This document shows positions 1-7,254 of a DNA stretch of 8,548 nt, piece after piece (position 1 is the first letter of the stretch; every line of letters begins with the position of its first letter). The stretch comes from JAERML01 sp035687895. Lineage in GTDB: Bacteria > Bacteroidota > Ignavibacteria > UBA10030 > UBA6906. The position numbers and the translations under genes were made by a program. The notes under the pieces were generated by a model. The model was not told the origin of the DNA. It saw nothing but the letters and a program-made list of their open reading frames with translations, and did not search any database. The DNA lies in contig DASRUE010000292.1 of assembly GCA_035687895.1 (NCBI GenBank), positions 1-8,548 on the forward strand, given 5' to 3'.

Positions 1-222
1 CACAGGAAGAACCGGATGGTCAACACGACGATCCTGCTCGACAAGGGTGAATATGTCCTTCATTATCAAAGCGATGACTCTCACTCGTATGGCAACTGGA
101 ACGTCGATCCACCGGAAGACTCACAATACTGGGGGATCACAATCTACAAAGACGAAAGTCCCGAGGTATCAGCTCCTACGGCAACGCCATCAACACCCGT
201 CCCGCCGCGATACGTACAGTAA
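1..222 (+). CDS. C-terminal end of an unidentified protein (5' partial)
   Basis: An open frame enters from the left edge and stops at a TAA at 220-222, giving the last 73 residues of a longer protein. The frame is open from base 1, so the ATG at 16 need not be a start. The visible part has alternating hydrophobic and polar residues with many aromatics, suggesting beta-strands ('GEYVLHYQSDDSHSYGNWN' followed by 'YWGITIYKDE'). It ends in a low-complexity Pro/Thr/Ser/Ala tail of about 20 residues. The 'SDDSHS..NWN..PPED...WGITIY' pattern seems to me like a beta-rich module found at the C-terminus of FCB-group proteins, but I cannot attach a family name to it. There is no T9SS sorting motif at the end, so this is not one of the surface enzymes seen downstream. 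It converges with the minus-strand rluE-like gene. Coding status is likely; function is unknown. Confidence 0.7.
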   Translation, partial: HRKNRMVNTTILLDKGEYVLHYQSDDSHSYGNWNVDPPEDSQYWGITIYKDESPEVSAPTATPSTPVPPRYVQ

Positions 223-231
223 ACGATGAAG

Positions 232-265
232 AAATCCCTGGGAGTCTTTCCCGGGTCTTCTGTTT
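232..265. terminator. Possible bidirectional terminator between convergent genes
   Basis: Between the convergent stop codons (222 on plus, 264-266 on minus) lies a GC-rich inverted repeat. CCC (236-238), a bulged T, and GGGA (240-243) pair with TCCC (249-252) and GGG (253-255) around a 5-base loop. The plus strand continues with a pyrimidine-rich run (TCTTCTGTTT, 256-265), and the minus strand continues with ATTTCTTC. The U-tracts are interrupted, so termination strength is uncertain. The position, exactly between two gene ends, is the best support. Confidence 0.45.
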
Positions 266-869
266 ATGAAAGCTTCACACTCGCTTTCAATTTCTTCACC
301 TCTTCACTGGTCAACAGTCGCATCTCTCCCGGCTGCAACGTACCCCATTCAAGAAAGCCCAGTTTGGTTCGAACAAGACGAAGTGTGGGGTGGCCTATGG
401 CCGCGGTCATTTTTCGTACTTGTCGGTTCCGTCCCTCGGTGAGGGCTATTTCAATCCATGCGGTGGGGACGTTCTTCCGGAATCTGACGGGAACAGGCCG
501 GGGCGGAAGAGCCGGCTCACTCACGAGCATTTTAACGATTGCCGGTCTCGTCCGACGTCCTTCGATGACCACTCCTTTGCAAAGTCTTGTAATAGCATCG
601 TCGGTAGGGACACGTTCAACTTGAGCGAGATACGTTCTCGGATGCGCAAATGCAGGAGTGGTGAGTCGGTGCTGGAGTGCTGCATCGTTCGTCAGAATCA
701 GGAGTCCTTCGCTATCTGTATCGAGACGGCCGGCGGGGTACACATCAGGGGGGAACGGACCGAACTGCTTGAGCGTCTTGACGCCGGGTTCCCCCGTAAA
801 CTGGGAGAGAACGCCGCATGGCTTATTGAAGAGGATGTAGTGAAGTGCCTTCGTCTTGTGCTTGATCAT
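264..869 (-). CDS. rluE: 23S rRNA pseudouridine synthase, RluE-like (RsuA/RluB/E/F family)
   Basis: This enzyme converts a uridine in ribosomal RNA to pseudouridine; E. coli RluE modifies U2457 of 23S rRNA. Near the N-terminus is the 'LFNKP.GVLSQFT' strand that opens the catalytic domain of this family. Next comes the catalytic motif 'AGRLDTDSEGLLILTN', whose Asp (residue 50 from the chosen start) is the invariant catalytic residue. The C-terminal half carries 'VPTAWIEIALTEGRNRQVR' and 'GHPTLRLVRTKLG', which match RluE closely. No N-terminal S4 RNA-binding domain is present, as in RluE and unlike RsuA or RluB. The length of 201 residues is close to the E. coli protein (217). I chose the ATG at 869 because the alternative TTG at 908 adds 13 residues with no family resemblance; neither start has a clear Shine-Dalgarno. 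It is a housekeeping gene, divergent from the secreted-enzyme cluster and probably unrelated to it. RluE is the best subtype match, but the exact rRNA target is inferred. Confidence 0.9.
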   Translation of the reverse strand: MIKHKTKALHYILFNKPCGVLSQFTGEPGVKTLKQFGPFPPDVYPAGRLDTDSEGLLILTNDAALQHRLTTPAFAHPRTYLAQVERVPTDDAITRLCKGVVIEGRRTRPAIVKMLVSEPALPPRPVPVRFRKNVPTAWIEIALTEGRNRQVRKMTAAIGHPTLRLVRTKLGFLEWGTLQPGEMRLLTSEEVKKLKASVKLS

Positions 870-939
870 AACGGGTACCAATGTACAACACGCGCCGGGT
901 AATGGCAATCAGGTGGTATGTTCCCCAAAGGGAAATGTC

Positions 940-990
940 TTGACTTTCACGGTGAAGAGTTTGATTCTCATGTTCATTATGAATAATTTG
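940..990 (+). promoter_or_regulatory. Candidate promoter for the secreted-enzyme cluster
   Basis: The 150 bp divergent region contains two overlapping promoter-like arrangements. One follows the Bacteroidota sigma consensus (TTTG, 19 bp, TAnnTTTG): TTTG at 960-963 and TTTG at 987-990 have exactly the expected 23 bp between them, although the TA lies one base off (TAATTTG, 984-990). The other is a sigma70-like TTGACT at 940-945 with a weak GATTCT 17 bp downstream. The first would start transcription near 997, giving a short leader before the ATG at 1020. This is pattern matching by eye with no experimental support. No operator or riboswitch-like structure was recognised here. Confidence 0.3.
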
Positions 991-1007
991 GCCATATCAC
1001 TACGTGC

Positions 1008-1013
1008 GAGGAG
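1008..1013 (+). promoter_or_regulatory. Ribosome binding site of the asparaginase gene
   Basis: GAGGAG lies 6 bases upstream of the ATG at 1020. It is the strongest Shine-Dalgarno sequence in the window and fixes the start that places the twin-arginine motif at residues 5-6. Confidence 0.7.
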
Positions 1014-1019
1014 AATGTC

Positions 1020-2081
1020 ATGCCATCCAGTCGACGTGAGTTCTTAAAGAGCGCGGCGGCAGCCAGTGCCGGGGCGATGCTTTCCAATACAATCCCGGCG
1101 ACACTGTTTGGTAAGACAGTGGGTCAGCGATCGTTCCGTTCTGTTGCGATCTCCAGTGCCAACGGACTTGCTGCGGTGTCAAAGGCAATGGAAATGATTA
1201 ACTCCGGCAGCGATGCGCTGGATGCAGTGATTGCAGGCGTCAACATCGTGGAGGACGATCCGAATGATACAAGTGTAGGCTACGGCGGACTTCCAAATGA
1301 GGAGGGTGTCGTTGAACTGGACGCGGCGGTGATGCACGGGCCGACGCATCGAGCAGGCGCGGTTGCATCGCTGAGGAACATTAAGAACCCCTCCCGTGTT
1401 GCGCGACTGGTAATGGATCGGACAGACCATGTGCTCCTCGTCGGAGAAGGGGCGCTGAAGTTTGCCCGTGCGCATGGCTTCAAGGAAGAAGATCTCCTGA
1501 CTGATGCATCACGCGCAGAGTGGTTAAAGTGGAAAGAGACTCTCTCCACCTCGGATGACTGGCTCCCACCCCACACGGAGAAAGACAGCGGGATTGGCTC
1601 GTTGTTCGAGCCGTTTTATCGGAACACTGGTACCATTCATTGCAGCGCAGTGGATCAGAAAGGGAACATCTCGTGTGTGACGACCACGAGCGGGCTGGCG
1701 TACAAGATCCCTGGCCGGGTAGGCGACTCGCCGATCATTGGGGCGGGGTTGTATGTTGATAATGAAGTTGGTGCGGCCGGGTCGACGGGCCGCGGCGAAG
1801 CAAACCTTGTCAACTGTAGTTGCGTGATGATTGTTGAATTCATGCGGCAGGAGAAAACCCCTGAACAGGCTTGCCTTGATACATGCAAGCGCATTGTCGA
1901 TCACAACAAGATGCGGCGGTTGCAGGACGCAAGTGGGCGGCCGAATTTCGACGTGAAGTTTTACGCGGTCAACAAAAAGGGAGAGTTCGGTAGTGCGGCG
2001 ATCATGAGCGGTGCCTCCTTTGTGGTGCATGATGGTTCAGAGGCAAAGATAGTTCCTTCGGCGTATCTCTTCAAGCGCTAG
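1020..2081 (+). CDS. Tat-exported N4-(beta-N-acetylglucosaminyl)-L-asparaginase / isoaspartyl peptidase family protein
   Basis: This is an Ntn-hydrolase of the glycosylasparaginase family. Family members cleave the GlcNAc-Asn bond of glyco-asparagines, or asparagine or isoaspartyl dipeptides, after self-cleavage into alpha and beta chains. The N-terminus 'SSRREFLKSAAAASAGAML' is a near-perfect twin-arginine signal (SRRxFLK), so the folded enzyme should be exported to the periplasm. The conserved core includes 'DALDAVIAGVNIVEDDP' (65-81), 'VGYGGLPNEEGVVELDAAVM' (86-105) and 'GRVGDSPIIGAGLYVDNEVG' (232-251), which matches human aspartylglucosaminidase strongly. 'STGRGE' (255-260) aligns with the family's 'ATGNGD'. 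By alignment to the human 'HDTIGMVVIH' site, the nucleophile and new beta-chain N-terminus is Thr205 in 'NTGTIHC'; Thr203 is less likely. The 353-residue length is normal. It is the first gene of the plus-strand cluster, 13 bp before the mannanase, so the two are probably co-transcribed. The family assignment is firm; the choice between glycosylasparaginase and isoaspartyl peptidase activity is not decided by sequence. Confidence 0.92.
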   Translation: MPSSRREFLKSAAAASAGAMLSNTIPATLFGKTVGQRSFRSVAISSANGLAAVSKAMEMINSGSDALDAVIAGVNIVEDDPNDTSVGYGGLPNEEGVVELDAAVMHGPTHRAGAVASLRNIKNPSRVARLVMDRTDHVLLVGEGALKFARAHGFKEEDLLTDASRAEWLKWKETLSTSDDWLPPHTEKDSGIGSLFEPFYRNTGTIHCSAVDQKGNISCVTTTSGLAYKIPGRVGDSPIIGAGLYVDNEVGAAGSTGRGEANLVNCSCVMIVEFMRQEKTPEQACLDTCKRIVDHNKMRRLQDASGRPNFDVKFYAVNKKGEFGSAAIMSGASFVVHDGSEAKIVPSAYLFKR

Positions 2082-2094
2082 TAATCACCAACCT

Positions 2095-3684
2095 ATGCGG
2101 TCACGCTCGCGCTGGCTCCGTTTGTCCCGCTTCTGTGGGACACTCTCTTTTGTCGCCGCGGCATCTGTTTTTTCCTGCTCAGTGCGTGCCCAGGAGATGC
2201 AGTTTGTTTCGCGGTCAAGGGATTCACTCATGCTTGGGGGAAGGCCGTATTATTTTCTTGGCGCCAATGCGTATTATCTTCAGGAACGCGCAGCCCGCGG
2301 TGACAGCGCGACAGTGCGCGAGCTGTTTGCAACGGCACGGTCGCTCGGCTTCACCGCGATCCGCACATGGGGTTTCTTTGATTCTGCCGACAGTCTCGAC
2401 CCGGCTGTGGTGCAGTTTCAGCCCGGGAGGTATCATGAGTTCGCCCTCCGAGCTCTCGATTTTGTGATTGCATGCGCGAAGCAGTATCAAATTCGTCTTC
2501 TCATCCCGCTGGTAAATAGTTGGGATGACTATGGCGGAATGAACCAATATGTCCGCTGGAGGCTCGAGACTGGTAGCGATGGAATCTTAAGTGGGACTGG
2601 ACGATATTCGCCGGATGAACAGATATCATTTGTTGTTGGGGCGCGTGAACAGCGGTTTAGGAAAGCACTCAGCGCGGGCTTTGGCCACGACGAATTCTAT
2701 ACAGATTCAACCATCAGAACATGGTACCGGAATTACGTTACAATGATCTTGAATAGACTGAATAGCCATACCGGCGTTCTGTACAGGGACGAGCCGACAA
2801 TTCTTGGATGGGAAATGGCCAACGAACCTCGATCAATGGACAGATCGGGCCGAATTGTGAGTTCATGGATTGACGAAATGTCTTGCTTCGTCAGGTCTCT
2901 CGACCCCAATCATCTGATCGGCACCGGGGAAGAGGGATTCGACATATCGCCGGGAGCTTATTCGATGGGCGCCTATGGCAGCCAATCATGGTTGTTTGAT
3001 GGGACGGAAGGAGTGTCATTCACTGCAAACTCCACCACTGGATGTATTGACTTTGCAGGCATTCATTTGTATCCTGAGTCGTGGAACTTGACGAATGGGG
3101 CGGGGAACGTCTGGATTCGGGACCACCGGCGGATTTCTTCTGCGATAGGAAAACCGTTGATTTTGGGAGAGTTTGGGGTACGGCGTATGAAGGGATCGAC
3201 GTATGAGAGCTGGCTCACCACCGTATTGCTCGATGGAATCAACGGGGCAATGGTATGGCAGCTTCTCGAAGGGGGGCAGCCCGACGGAGAGAGATTTGGA
3301 TTCGAGTGTCCTGACGAGTCAAGGCTTTGCTCTATTCTAACGGTAAGCGCAGCGCAATTTAATCTGAAAACCCAGACCGGTAGTCTCCCGAACCCGGATG
3401 AATACATTCTTCTCCAGAACTATCCGAACCCGTTCAACAGTCAGACCACGGTAGCCTACGATCTTCCTGAACCCGCAAACGTGAACCTTACGCTCTATGA
3501 TCTGCTCGGGAAAAAGGTCGCAATCGTGGTTGAGGGGTTTCAATCGGCTGGACGAAGAAAGGAACTCGTCAATCTTGAGCTTATGGGAAGCGGTACCTAT
3601 TTCTACTTCTTGTCTGCATCGACGACTTCCGTCGGGCAGCCAAGAAAGTTTCAGGGATCGGGGAAGATGGTTCTGGTGAAGTGA
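2095..3684 (+). CDS. Secreted GH5 (subfamily 7-like) endo-beta-1,4-mannanase with T9SS sorting domain
   Basis: This is a glycoside hydrolase of clan GH-A that should hydrolyse internal beta-1,4-mannosidic bonds outside the cell. Residues 1-33 form a Sec signal peptide (Arg-rich start, hydrophobic core, 'VRAQ' cleavage region). The TIM barrel spans about residues 36-395. Recognisable parts are 'FLGANAYYLQ' (54-63), 'FTAIRTWGF' (86-94), 'LLIPLVNSWDDYGGMNQYV' (135-153), 'ILNRLNSHTGVLYRDEPTIL' (218-237), the acid/base Glu244 in 'WEMANEPRS', 'IDFAGIHLYPESW' (318-330) with His324 and Tyr326, and the nucleophile Glu359 in 'LILGEFG'. The 'NR.N..TG..Y.DEPTI..WE.ANEPR' pattern is typical of fungal- and plant-type GH5_7 mannanases. 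Residues 432-529 form a T9SS type-A domain ('LLQNYPNPFNSQTTVAYDLP', 'LYDLLGKKVAIVV', 'GTYFYFLSA', 'GKMVLVK'), more divergent than its neighbours and with an insertion of about ten residues before the last strand. No Shine-Dalgarno is visible before the ATG; translation may be coupled to the asparaginase gene 13 bp upstream. Substrate preference is inferred from subfamily resemblance. Confidence 0.92.
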   Translation: MRSRSRWLRLSRFCGTLSFVAAASVFSCSVRAQEMQFVSRSRDSLMLGGRPYYFLGANAYYLQERAARGDSATVRELFATARSLGFTAIRTWGFFDSADSLDPAVVQFQPGRYHEFALRALDFVIACAKQYQIRLLIPLVNSWDDYGGMNQYVRWRLETGSDGILSGTGRYSPDEQISFVVGAREQRFRKALSAGFGHDEFYTDSTIRTWYRNYVTMILNRLNSHTGVLYRDEPTILGWEMANEPRSMDRSGRIVSSWIDEMSCFVRSLDPNHLIGTGEEGFDISPGAYSMGAYGSQSWLFDGTEGVSFTANSTTGCIDFAGIHLYPESWNLTNGAGNVWIRDHRRISSAIGKPLILGEFGVRRMKGSTYESWLTTVLLDGINGAMVWQLLEGGQPDGERFGFECPDESRLCSILTVSAAQFNLKTQTGSLPNPDEYILLQNYPNPFNSQTTVAYDLPEPANVNLTLYDLLGKKVAIVVEGFQSAGRRKELVNLELMGSGTYFYFLSASTTSVGQPRKFQGSGKMVLVK

Positions 3685-3737
3685 TCTGCTCCTGATCCAA
3701 CTGTTTATATGCGAATAATAAGGAAGAGTGATATCTC

Positions 3738-5195
3738 ATGACACGATCGTTCCTTGCGATTACTGTCGCAATTCTTCTGATCTCGACTGAGGCGCTTACC
3801 CAAAGCGTCCAGCTTGTGGATGCTTTTCCCAACCTGACATTTGACAGACCCATCCACATAACGCACGCAAACGATGGGACAAACAGGATATTTGCGATGC
3901 AGCAGAACGGCCACGTCATGGTGTTTGCCAACGACTCGGTGGCAACATCAACGACGACATTCCTCAATATCGAGGAGAAGCTGAGCTCGGTCGGTGATGA
4001 GGAGGGACTCCTGGGTCTGGCGTTCCATCCCAACTACACATCCAACGGGTATTTCTATGTTAACTACACGGCGCCCTCTCCGCTCAGAACGGTGATTGCG
4101 CGGTATTCCGTTACTCCGACGGACCCTGACAGGGCAGATTCTCTAAGCGAATACAAGATCCTCGAGATCCTCCAACCGGAAGTAAACCACAACGGCGGTA
4201 CAGTTGCATTTGGTCCAGACGGCTATCTCTACATCGGCATGGGCGACGGTGGACCCGGGCTCGATCCGGAAAACCGTGCACAGGATCGAACGAAACTATT
4301 GGGAAAGTTTCTTCGCATCAATGTGAATGATACAACGGCAACAACGAGGTACACCATTCCGCCGGACAATCCTTTTGTCGGCAACACCGATGGATACAAG
4401 GAAGAGATCTGGGCGTGGGGGCTGCGAAATCCCTGGAAATTCTCGTTTGATCCTGTGACCGGCCAACTGTGGACCGGTGATGTGGGACAGAGTGATCGAG
4501 AAGAAGTCGATCTCATCACGCGCGGAGGCAACTACGGTTGGGTACTCATGGAAGGAAGCATTTGCAATCCATGGTTTTCGACGTGCGATACAGCCGGACT
4601 GATGCTGATACCTCCCGTGAAAGACTACGGTCGCGATCTCGGGTGGGTCGTCATAGGTGGGCACGTGTACAGAGGATATCGCCGGCCGGAGCTCAATGGA
4701 GCATACATCTACGGTGATTTCTATTCGGGGAGAATCTGGATGCTTCGTTACGAGAACGGGCAGCTCACGGCGGATTCCCTCCTGATTCAAACGCCGTACT
4801 TCATCTGCTCGTTCGGAGTTGATCAGGACAACGAACTCTACATCGGCACATACTCACATACTTCAAGCATCTACCGTTTCGCTGGTCCCCCCCGCACGAC
4901 AGGAGTTTCCGGCAACGGCAGCGCTCTTCCGTCGGCCGTTCGCCTTGAACAGAACTATCCCAACCCGTTTAATCCATCGACAACCATCAGCTACCGATTA
5001 CCTGTTGCCAGCTATGTTTCGTTGAAGGCGCTCGATGTCCTTGGGCGAGAGGTTGCCACGTTGGTGAACGGATATCAGACGGCGGGAGTCAAAGAAGTGA
5101 AGTTCTATGCATCGGATCGTCCAAGCGGTGTGTACTTCTATCGTCTTACCGTCGGGTCATTCAGTGAAACCCGGCGTATGCTCCTGTTGAAGTAG
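3738..5195 (+). CDS. Secreted PQQ-type sugar dehydrogenase (GSDH / HHIP-like six-bladed propeller) with T9SS sorting domain
   Basis: By family this is a soluble quinoprotein aldose or sorbosone dehydrogenase that oxidises sugars extracellularly. Residues 1-22 are a Sec signal peptide ending 'ALTQ'. The propeller runs to about residue 382. It includes 'DEEGLLGLAFHPNY' (87-100), 'VNHNGGTVAFGPDGYLYIGM' (149-168) with catalytic-base candidate His151, 'GDGG' (169-172) with Asp170, 'GKFLRINVN' (189-197), 'WGLRNPWKFSFDP' (227-239) with Arg230, 'TGDVGQSDREEVDLI' (246-260), 'GGNYGW' (263-268) and the closing 'SSIYRF' (376-381). The 'GDVGQ...EEVD' form of the cofactor loop points to the HHIP-like branch rather than the glucose-dehydrogenase-B branch. 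Residues about 398-485 are a canonical T9SS type-A domain ('LEQNYPNPFNPSTTISYRLP', 'LDVLGREVATLVNGYQTAG', 'RPSGVYFYRL', 'TRRMLLLK'). The linker between propeller and tail is only about 15 residues, with no accessory module. An AAGGAAGAG stretch (3720-3728) may serve as ribosome binding site. It follows the mannanase by 53 bp. PQQ use is known for the family, not shown here. Confidence 0.9.
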   Translation: MTRSFLAITVAILLISTEALTQSVQLVDAFPNLTFDRPIHITHANDGTNRIFAMQQNGHVMVFANDSVATSTTTFLNIEEKLSSVGDEEGLLGLAFHPNYTSNGYFYVNYTAPSPLRTVIARYSVTPTDPDRADSLSEYKILEILQPEVNHNGGTVAFGPDGYLYIGMGDGGPGLDPENRAQDRTKLLGKFLRINVNDTTATTRYTIPPDNPFVGNTDGYKEEIWAWGLRNPWKFSFDPVTGQLWTGDVGQSDREEVDLITRGGNYGWVLMEGSICNPWFSTCDTAGLMLIPPVKDYGRDLGWVVIGGHVYRGYRRPELNGAYIYGDFYSGRIWMLRYENGQLTADSLLIQTPYFICSFGVDQDNELYIGTYSHTSSIYRFAGPPRTTGVSGNGSALPSAVRLEQNYPNPFNPSTTISYRLPVASYVSLKALDVLGREVATLVNGYQTAGVKEVKFYASDRPSGVYFYRLTVGSFSETRRMLLLK

Positions 5196-5225
5196 GTCGT
5201 TTCGAATCAAAATCATGTGGGCTGA

Positions 5226-7187
5226 ATGACACAAATGCTACGGTGGTGTTTCTTCATCATGATCTTCTTCCTCCCCGAACAGGTGGTGTTCGCACAACAG
5301 TATGTTCTTGACACACTTGCGGGGAGTCCGAATATCGCCTTGCCGGTGGTGATCGCATTCTCACCCGACAATAGCGGGAAGTTCTTCTTCACCGAGAAGA
5401 ACAGCGGCAGAGTTATGATTTATGATCAGGCGGGTCTGCGAACCAATCCGTTTCTCACTCTTGCCATAACCAACGATACCGAGCAGGGTCTTCTCGGGAT
5501 TACACTCCATCCGGAATATCCGGACTCGCCGTATGTATACATATTCTTTACACGAACAGGGGACCGGGCCAACCAGGTTGTCCGATATCGCGATGCGGGG
5601 AACGTGGGAGTGGAGCCGGACACGATTGTTGTTGTGCCGCGCCTAAACGCGGGGCCTACCCACAATGGCGGTAACGTCCACTTCGGACCGGACGGGAAGC
5701 TCTATGTTACCTTTGGCGACAACGCCTTTTCTGCAAATGCACAGGATACAAGTGCGACCAACCTGCGGGGCAAGATCGTTCGGCTGAACCTTGACGGTTC
5801 GATTCCTGCAGACAACCCCTTCCCGGGGAAACCATTCTGGTCCATCGGTCACCGGAACAGTTTCGATTTCACGTTTGATCCACTCACAGGGAAGATGTAT
5901 TGTTCGGAGAACGGACCACAATGCGATGATGAAGTGAACCGTGTCCCACGCGGAGCGAATATGGGATGGCCGGTGGAGGGTAACTGTACATATACCAACA
6001 ACCCGCTTTATACGCGACCTCTTTACTATTTTCCAACTCCCCCGCTCCCAGCTCTCACCGGTATTGCCGTTTATAGAGCAACTGCATTCCCCCGATTGCG
6101 CGGCAAGCTCATTTTCGGGGGAAACAATGACAACGCCACGATCTGGACTCTCACACTCTCCGCCAATGGCGACACCATCGTTCCCGGGTCCCTTGCCACG
6201 TTGTTTACCTACAGCACAGGATTTGTGGATATTGAGATTGGACCGGACGGCAACATCTACATGACGAACGGACCATACGTTTCAGATAGGATCCTGCGGC
6301 TTCGACCGGTTGTCCCGGTCTACACATCCACACCGCCGTTGAGTGCAACAGAGGAAATCGAGTACACCTACACGCCGACATTCAATGGCACACCACCCGG
6401 ATTGCATGTGGTCTCGGGACCGACCGGAATGTATGTGGATTCTACTGCGTGGACAGTCCGCTGGACACCTACGAATGAGCAGGCGCTCCAGGGTTCGTTC
6501 AACATTCAGCTGCGAGCAGAAAACGGTGCAGGTGCCGTCAACCAGAATTACACGGTTAATGTGGCGAACGTCAATGACCCGCCAGCGTCCTTTGCGCTCC
6601 TCTCACCGCCGAACGATACGACGCTCAGTTTCGTCGGCAACGATCCGACGATCCTCTTCAGTTGGGCGCCCTCCGCTGATCCAGATCTGGACACACTCCG
6701 TTACACATTGGAGCTTGACACCGTCAACACATTCAACAGTCCGGCCCTGCGGGACACCGCAACGGGAACAGCGACATCCGTCGTTTTCACACTCCCGCGC
6801 GTAAGCAGGAATTACTTCTGGCGCTCGAAGGTCTCCGATGGCCACGTGACCATCCCGAGCCAGGAATTTCGCCGCGTGGTCGTTTCATTTGTTACGACAG
6901 TTCCCGGTCCAGAAGAACGTCCGCTCCAATCAGCGTTGTGGCAGAATTATCCCAACCCATTCAATCCAAGTACAAACATCAAATTCCAAATAGCACATTC
7001 CAACTTTGTTTCTCTGAGAGTGTTTGACCTTCTTGGACGTGATGTGGCGACATTGGTGAACGAGGTGAAGCAACCGGGAAGTTATGAAGTATCGTGGGAT
7101 GTGAGCGGAGTGCCAAGTGGCGTGTATTTCTACCGGCTCAGGGCGGGGTCGTTTACGGACACCAGGCGCATGATGGTGCTAAGGTAA
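5226..7187 (+). CDS. Secreted PQQ-type sugar dehydrogenase with Ig-like and fibronectin-like modules and T9SS sorting domain
   Basis: This is a modular extracellular sugar dehydrogenase. A hydrophobic signal peptide (1-24, 'VVFAQ' cleavage region) precedes a six-bladed propeller to about residue 361. Key segments are 'EQGLLGITLHPEYPDSPYVY' (86-105), 'THNGGNVHFGPDGKLYVTFG' (145-164) with His146, Asp165 in 'FGDN', 'LRGKIVRLNLDGSIPADNPF' (180-199), 'GHRNSFDFTFDP' (208-219) with Arg210, 'SENGPQCDDEVN' (227-238) and 'GANMGWPVEG' (243-252). These align well with Acinetobacter soluble glucose dehydrogenase B ('HQSGRLVIGPD', 'IGDQGRN', 'GHRNPQG', 'SEQGPNSDDEIN') and E. coli Asd/YliI. They differ from the HHIP-like type of the upstream gene. 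Residues about 365-447 form an Ig/cadherin-like module ('TSTPPLSATEEIEYTYTPTF'). Residues 453-557 form a fibronectin-III-like module ('DPPASFALLSPPNDTTL', 'FSWAPSADPDLDTLRYTLEL'). Residues about 567-653 are a T9SS type-A domain. The start is supported by the same 'CTGAATGACA' context at the downstream paralogue. It follows the previous gene by 30 bp. Confidence 0.9.
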   Translation: MTQMLRWCFFIMIFFLPEQVVFAQQYVLDTLAGSPNIALPVVIAFSPDNSGKFFFTEKNSGRVMIYDQAGLRTNPFLTLAITNDTEQGLLGITLHPEYPDSPYVYIFFTRTGDRANQVVRYRDAGNVGVEPDTIVVVPRLNAGPTHNGGNVHFGPDGKLYVTFGDNAFSANAQDTSATNLRGKIVRLNLDGSIPADNPFPGKPFWSIGHRNSFDFTFDPLTGKMYCSENGPQCDDEVNRVPRGANMGWPVEGNCTYTNNPLYTRPLYYFPTPPLPALTGIAVYRATAFPRLRGKLIFGGNNDNATIWTLTLSANGDTIVPGSLATLFTYSTGFVDIEIGPDGNIYMTNGPYVSDRILRLRPVVPVYTSTPPLSATEEIEYTYTPTFNGTPPGLHVVSGPTGMYVDSTAWTVRWTPTNEQALQGSFNIQLRAENGAGAVNQNYTVNVANVNDPPASFALLSPPNDTTLSFVGNDPTILFSWAPSADPDLDTLRYTLELDTVNTFNSPALRDTATGTATSVVFTLPRVSRNYFWRSKVSDGHVTIPSQEFRRVVVSFVTTVPGPEERPLQSALWQNYPNPFNPSTNIKFQIAHSNFVSLRVFDLLGRDVATLVNEVKQPGSYEVSWDVSGVPSGVYFYRLRAGSFTDTRRMMVLR

Positions 7188-7254
7188 TTGCGTGCAAGGG
7201 GAACCGGAGACGATGTAACCCGCGCAAGATCAATAATGGAAGAATGGGGGCTGA

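Noticed and set aside
226..902. Plus-strand open frames opposite the rluE-like gene (226-624 and 390-902)
   Set aside because: They lie antisense to a clearly recognisable pseudouridine synthase, and their translations are Arg/Ser-rich with no domain resemblance.
856..1047. Small plus-strand open frame spanning the divergent region
   Set aside because: It overlaps the 5' end of the rluE-like gene and the asparaginase start with its ribosome site, and its product has no recognisable feature.
1524..2030. Minus-strand open frame of 168 codons within the asparaginase gene
   Set aside because: It is fully antisense to conserved catalytic sequence of the asparaginase; the product has no recognisable motif.
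3684..3700. Short GATC repeats after the mannanase stop
   Set aside because: The two 4-base palindromes are too short to form a terminator, and no T-run follows.
7188..7227. Inverted repeat TTGCGTG / CGCGCAA between the second and third dehydrogenase genes
   Set aside because: The 7 bp stem includes a wobble, the loop is 26 bases and no T-tract follows, so it is not a convincing terminator or regulatory hairpin.
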